From an uncultured Prevotella sp. (GTDB taxonomy: Bacteria; Bacteroidota; Bacteroidia; Bacteroidales; Bacteroidaceae): 46,785 nt of DNA. The stretch spans positions 1-46,785 of the forward strand of contig CAJOFA010000030.1 in NCBI GenBank assembly GCA_905233985.1, written 5' to 3'. The notes beneath the pieces are model-generated. The model was not told where the DNA came from. It did no database searches and saw nothing but the letters and a program-made list of their open reading frames with translations. Both the position numbers and the translations under genes were made by a program. This document shows positions 46,504 through 46,785 of the stretch, piece after piece; positions within the stretch are counted from its first letter, which is position 1; every line of letters starts with the position of its first letter.

Positions 46504-46785
46504 ATGAACAAGAAAACCATCATCACTATCCTGCTCGCCCTCGTCGCAATGACGGGAAAGGCACAAATCCATTACCAGATTGACGGCAATACGGGGCATC
46601 CCGATTTCACGGGGACGCTCTACCTCTACGACTATTCGGCAATTGTAGATTCCATACAGGTCGTAAATGGCGTAATCATATTACACAACGGTACATTGCC
46701 AAGTGCGAAGAAATGTGCACTTATCAACAAAAACAGGGAAACTCTTGTCAAACCTCTGTTCATTGAGGACGGTTATATACATGTC
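46504..46785 (+). CDS. DUF4369-like secreted protein, N-terminal part (runs off the window edge)
   Basis: The frame is open from ATG 46504 to the window end (94 codons). The signal peptide (MNKKTIITILLALVAMTGKAQ) is almost the same as in the two genes before. The mature start (GTLYLYDY, VDSIQVVNGVIIL) looks like DUF4369, which often precedes a thioredoxin-like domain of the TlpA/ResA type. Whether such a domain follows cannot be seen. Confidence 0.7.
   Translation, partial: MNKKTIITILLALVAMTGKAQIHYQIDGNTGHPDFTGTLYLYDYSAIVDSIQVVNGVIILHNGTLPSAKKCALINKNRETLVKPLFIEDGYIHV

Overview
The window is a piece of a Bacteroidales chromosome, most likely Prevotella or a close relative (Prevotellaceae). 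The evidence is the Bacteroidetes promoter signature, a -7 box TAnnTTTG about 19-20 bp downstream of a TTTG/TTG element, in front of most transcription units. The family content agrees: DUF4199, DUF4112, DUF6452/DUF6048, LytS/LytTR pairs, a Crp-type regulator beside apbE, TetR-fabG, and many small lipoproteins. It is mostly a core chromosomal segment without plasmid or phage genes.

Layout. 1-2.6 kb (minus): the N-terminal part of a GH2 glycosidase downstream of a secreted M6 metalloprotease. 3-8 kb: tRNA-Ser, mutS2, a GH43-type lipoprotein, then tRNA-Thr directly behind a 4.5S SRP RNA. 8-13 kb: an envelope operon (DUF4199 membrane protein, GT2 glycosyltransferase, two exported proteins, ApbE, a Crp-like regulator, a lipoprotein). 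13-19 kb: an exported hydrolase (minus), then M3 peptidase, dCMP-deaminase-like protein, S41 protease and 5-formyl-THF cyclo-ligase. 19-22.5 kb: dciA-like gene and recF (minus), divergent from a TPR membrane protein and ribH, with a strongly structured intergenic region between them. 22.6-30.2 kb: exported propeller protein, two small lipoproteins, exonuclease III, a beta-helix lipoprotein and a LytS/LytTR two-component pair. 30.2-38.5 kb: DsbD, a beta-barrel protein, DUF4112, a SulP transporter, and a run of unrecognised genes. 38.5-43.5 kb: SH3-like secreted protein, SLT-like protein, initiator tRNA, TetR-fabG, a secreted protein, an RluA-family synthase and a second Crp-like regulator. 43.5-46.8 kb: an AAA ATPase/DUF4143 gene bracketed by perfect 88-bp direct repeats, then a family of small secreted proteins running off the edge.

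Four things stand out. (1) The ATPase/PD-(D/E)xK gene sits between two perfect 88-bp copies of the 3' end of the crp-like gene, as in an integrated element with attL/attR, yet no transposase or integrase is visible. (2) The recF-TPR intergenic region carries a 10-unit array with an exact 22-bp period: inward-facing half-sites, left halves on the left, right halves on the right and full palindromes in the middle. A smaller 22-bp-phased array lies near 2.8 kb. (3) Short dispersed repeats are inserted in frame in about ten unrelated proteins, often in linkers; the octapeptide KSQTSNFK is shared by MutS2 and the M3 peptidase for this reason. (4) A 58-bp promoter block is duplicated in front of the DUF4199 operon and recF.

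All calls come from reading the sequence and from remembered family motifs; no database search was run.
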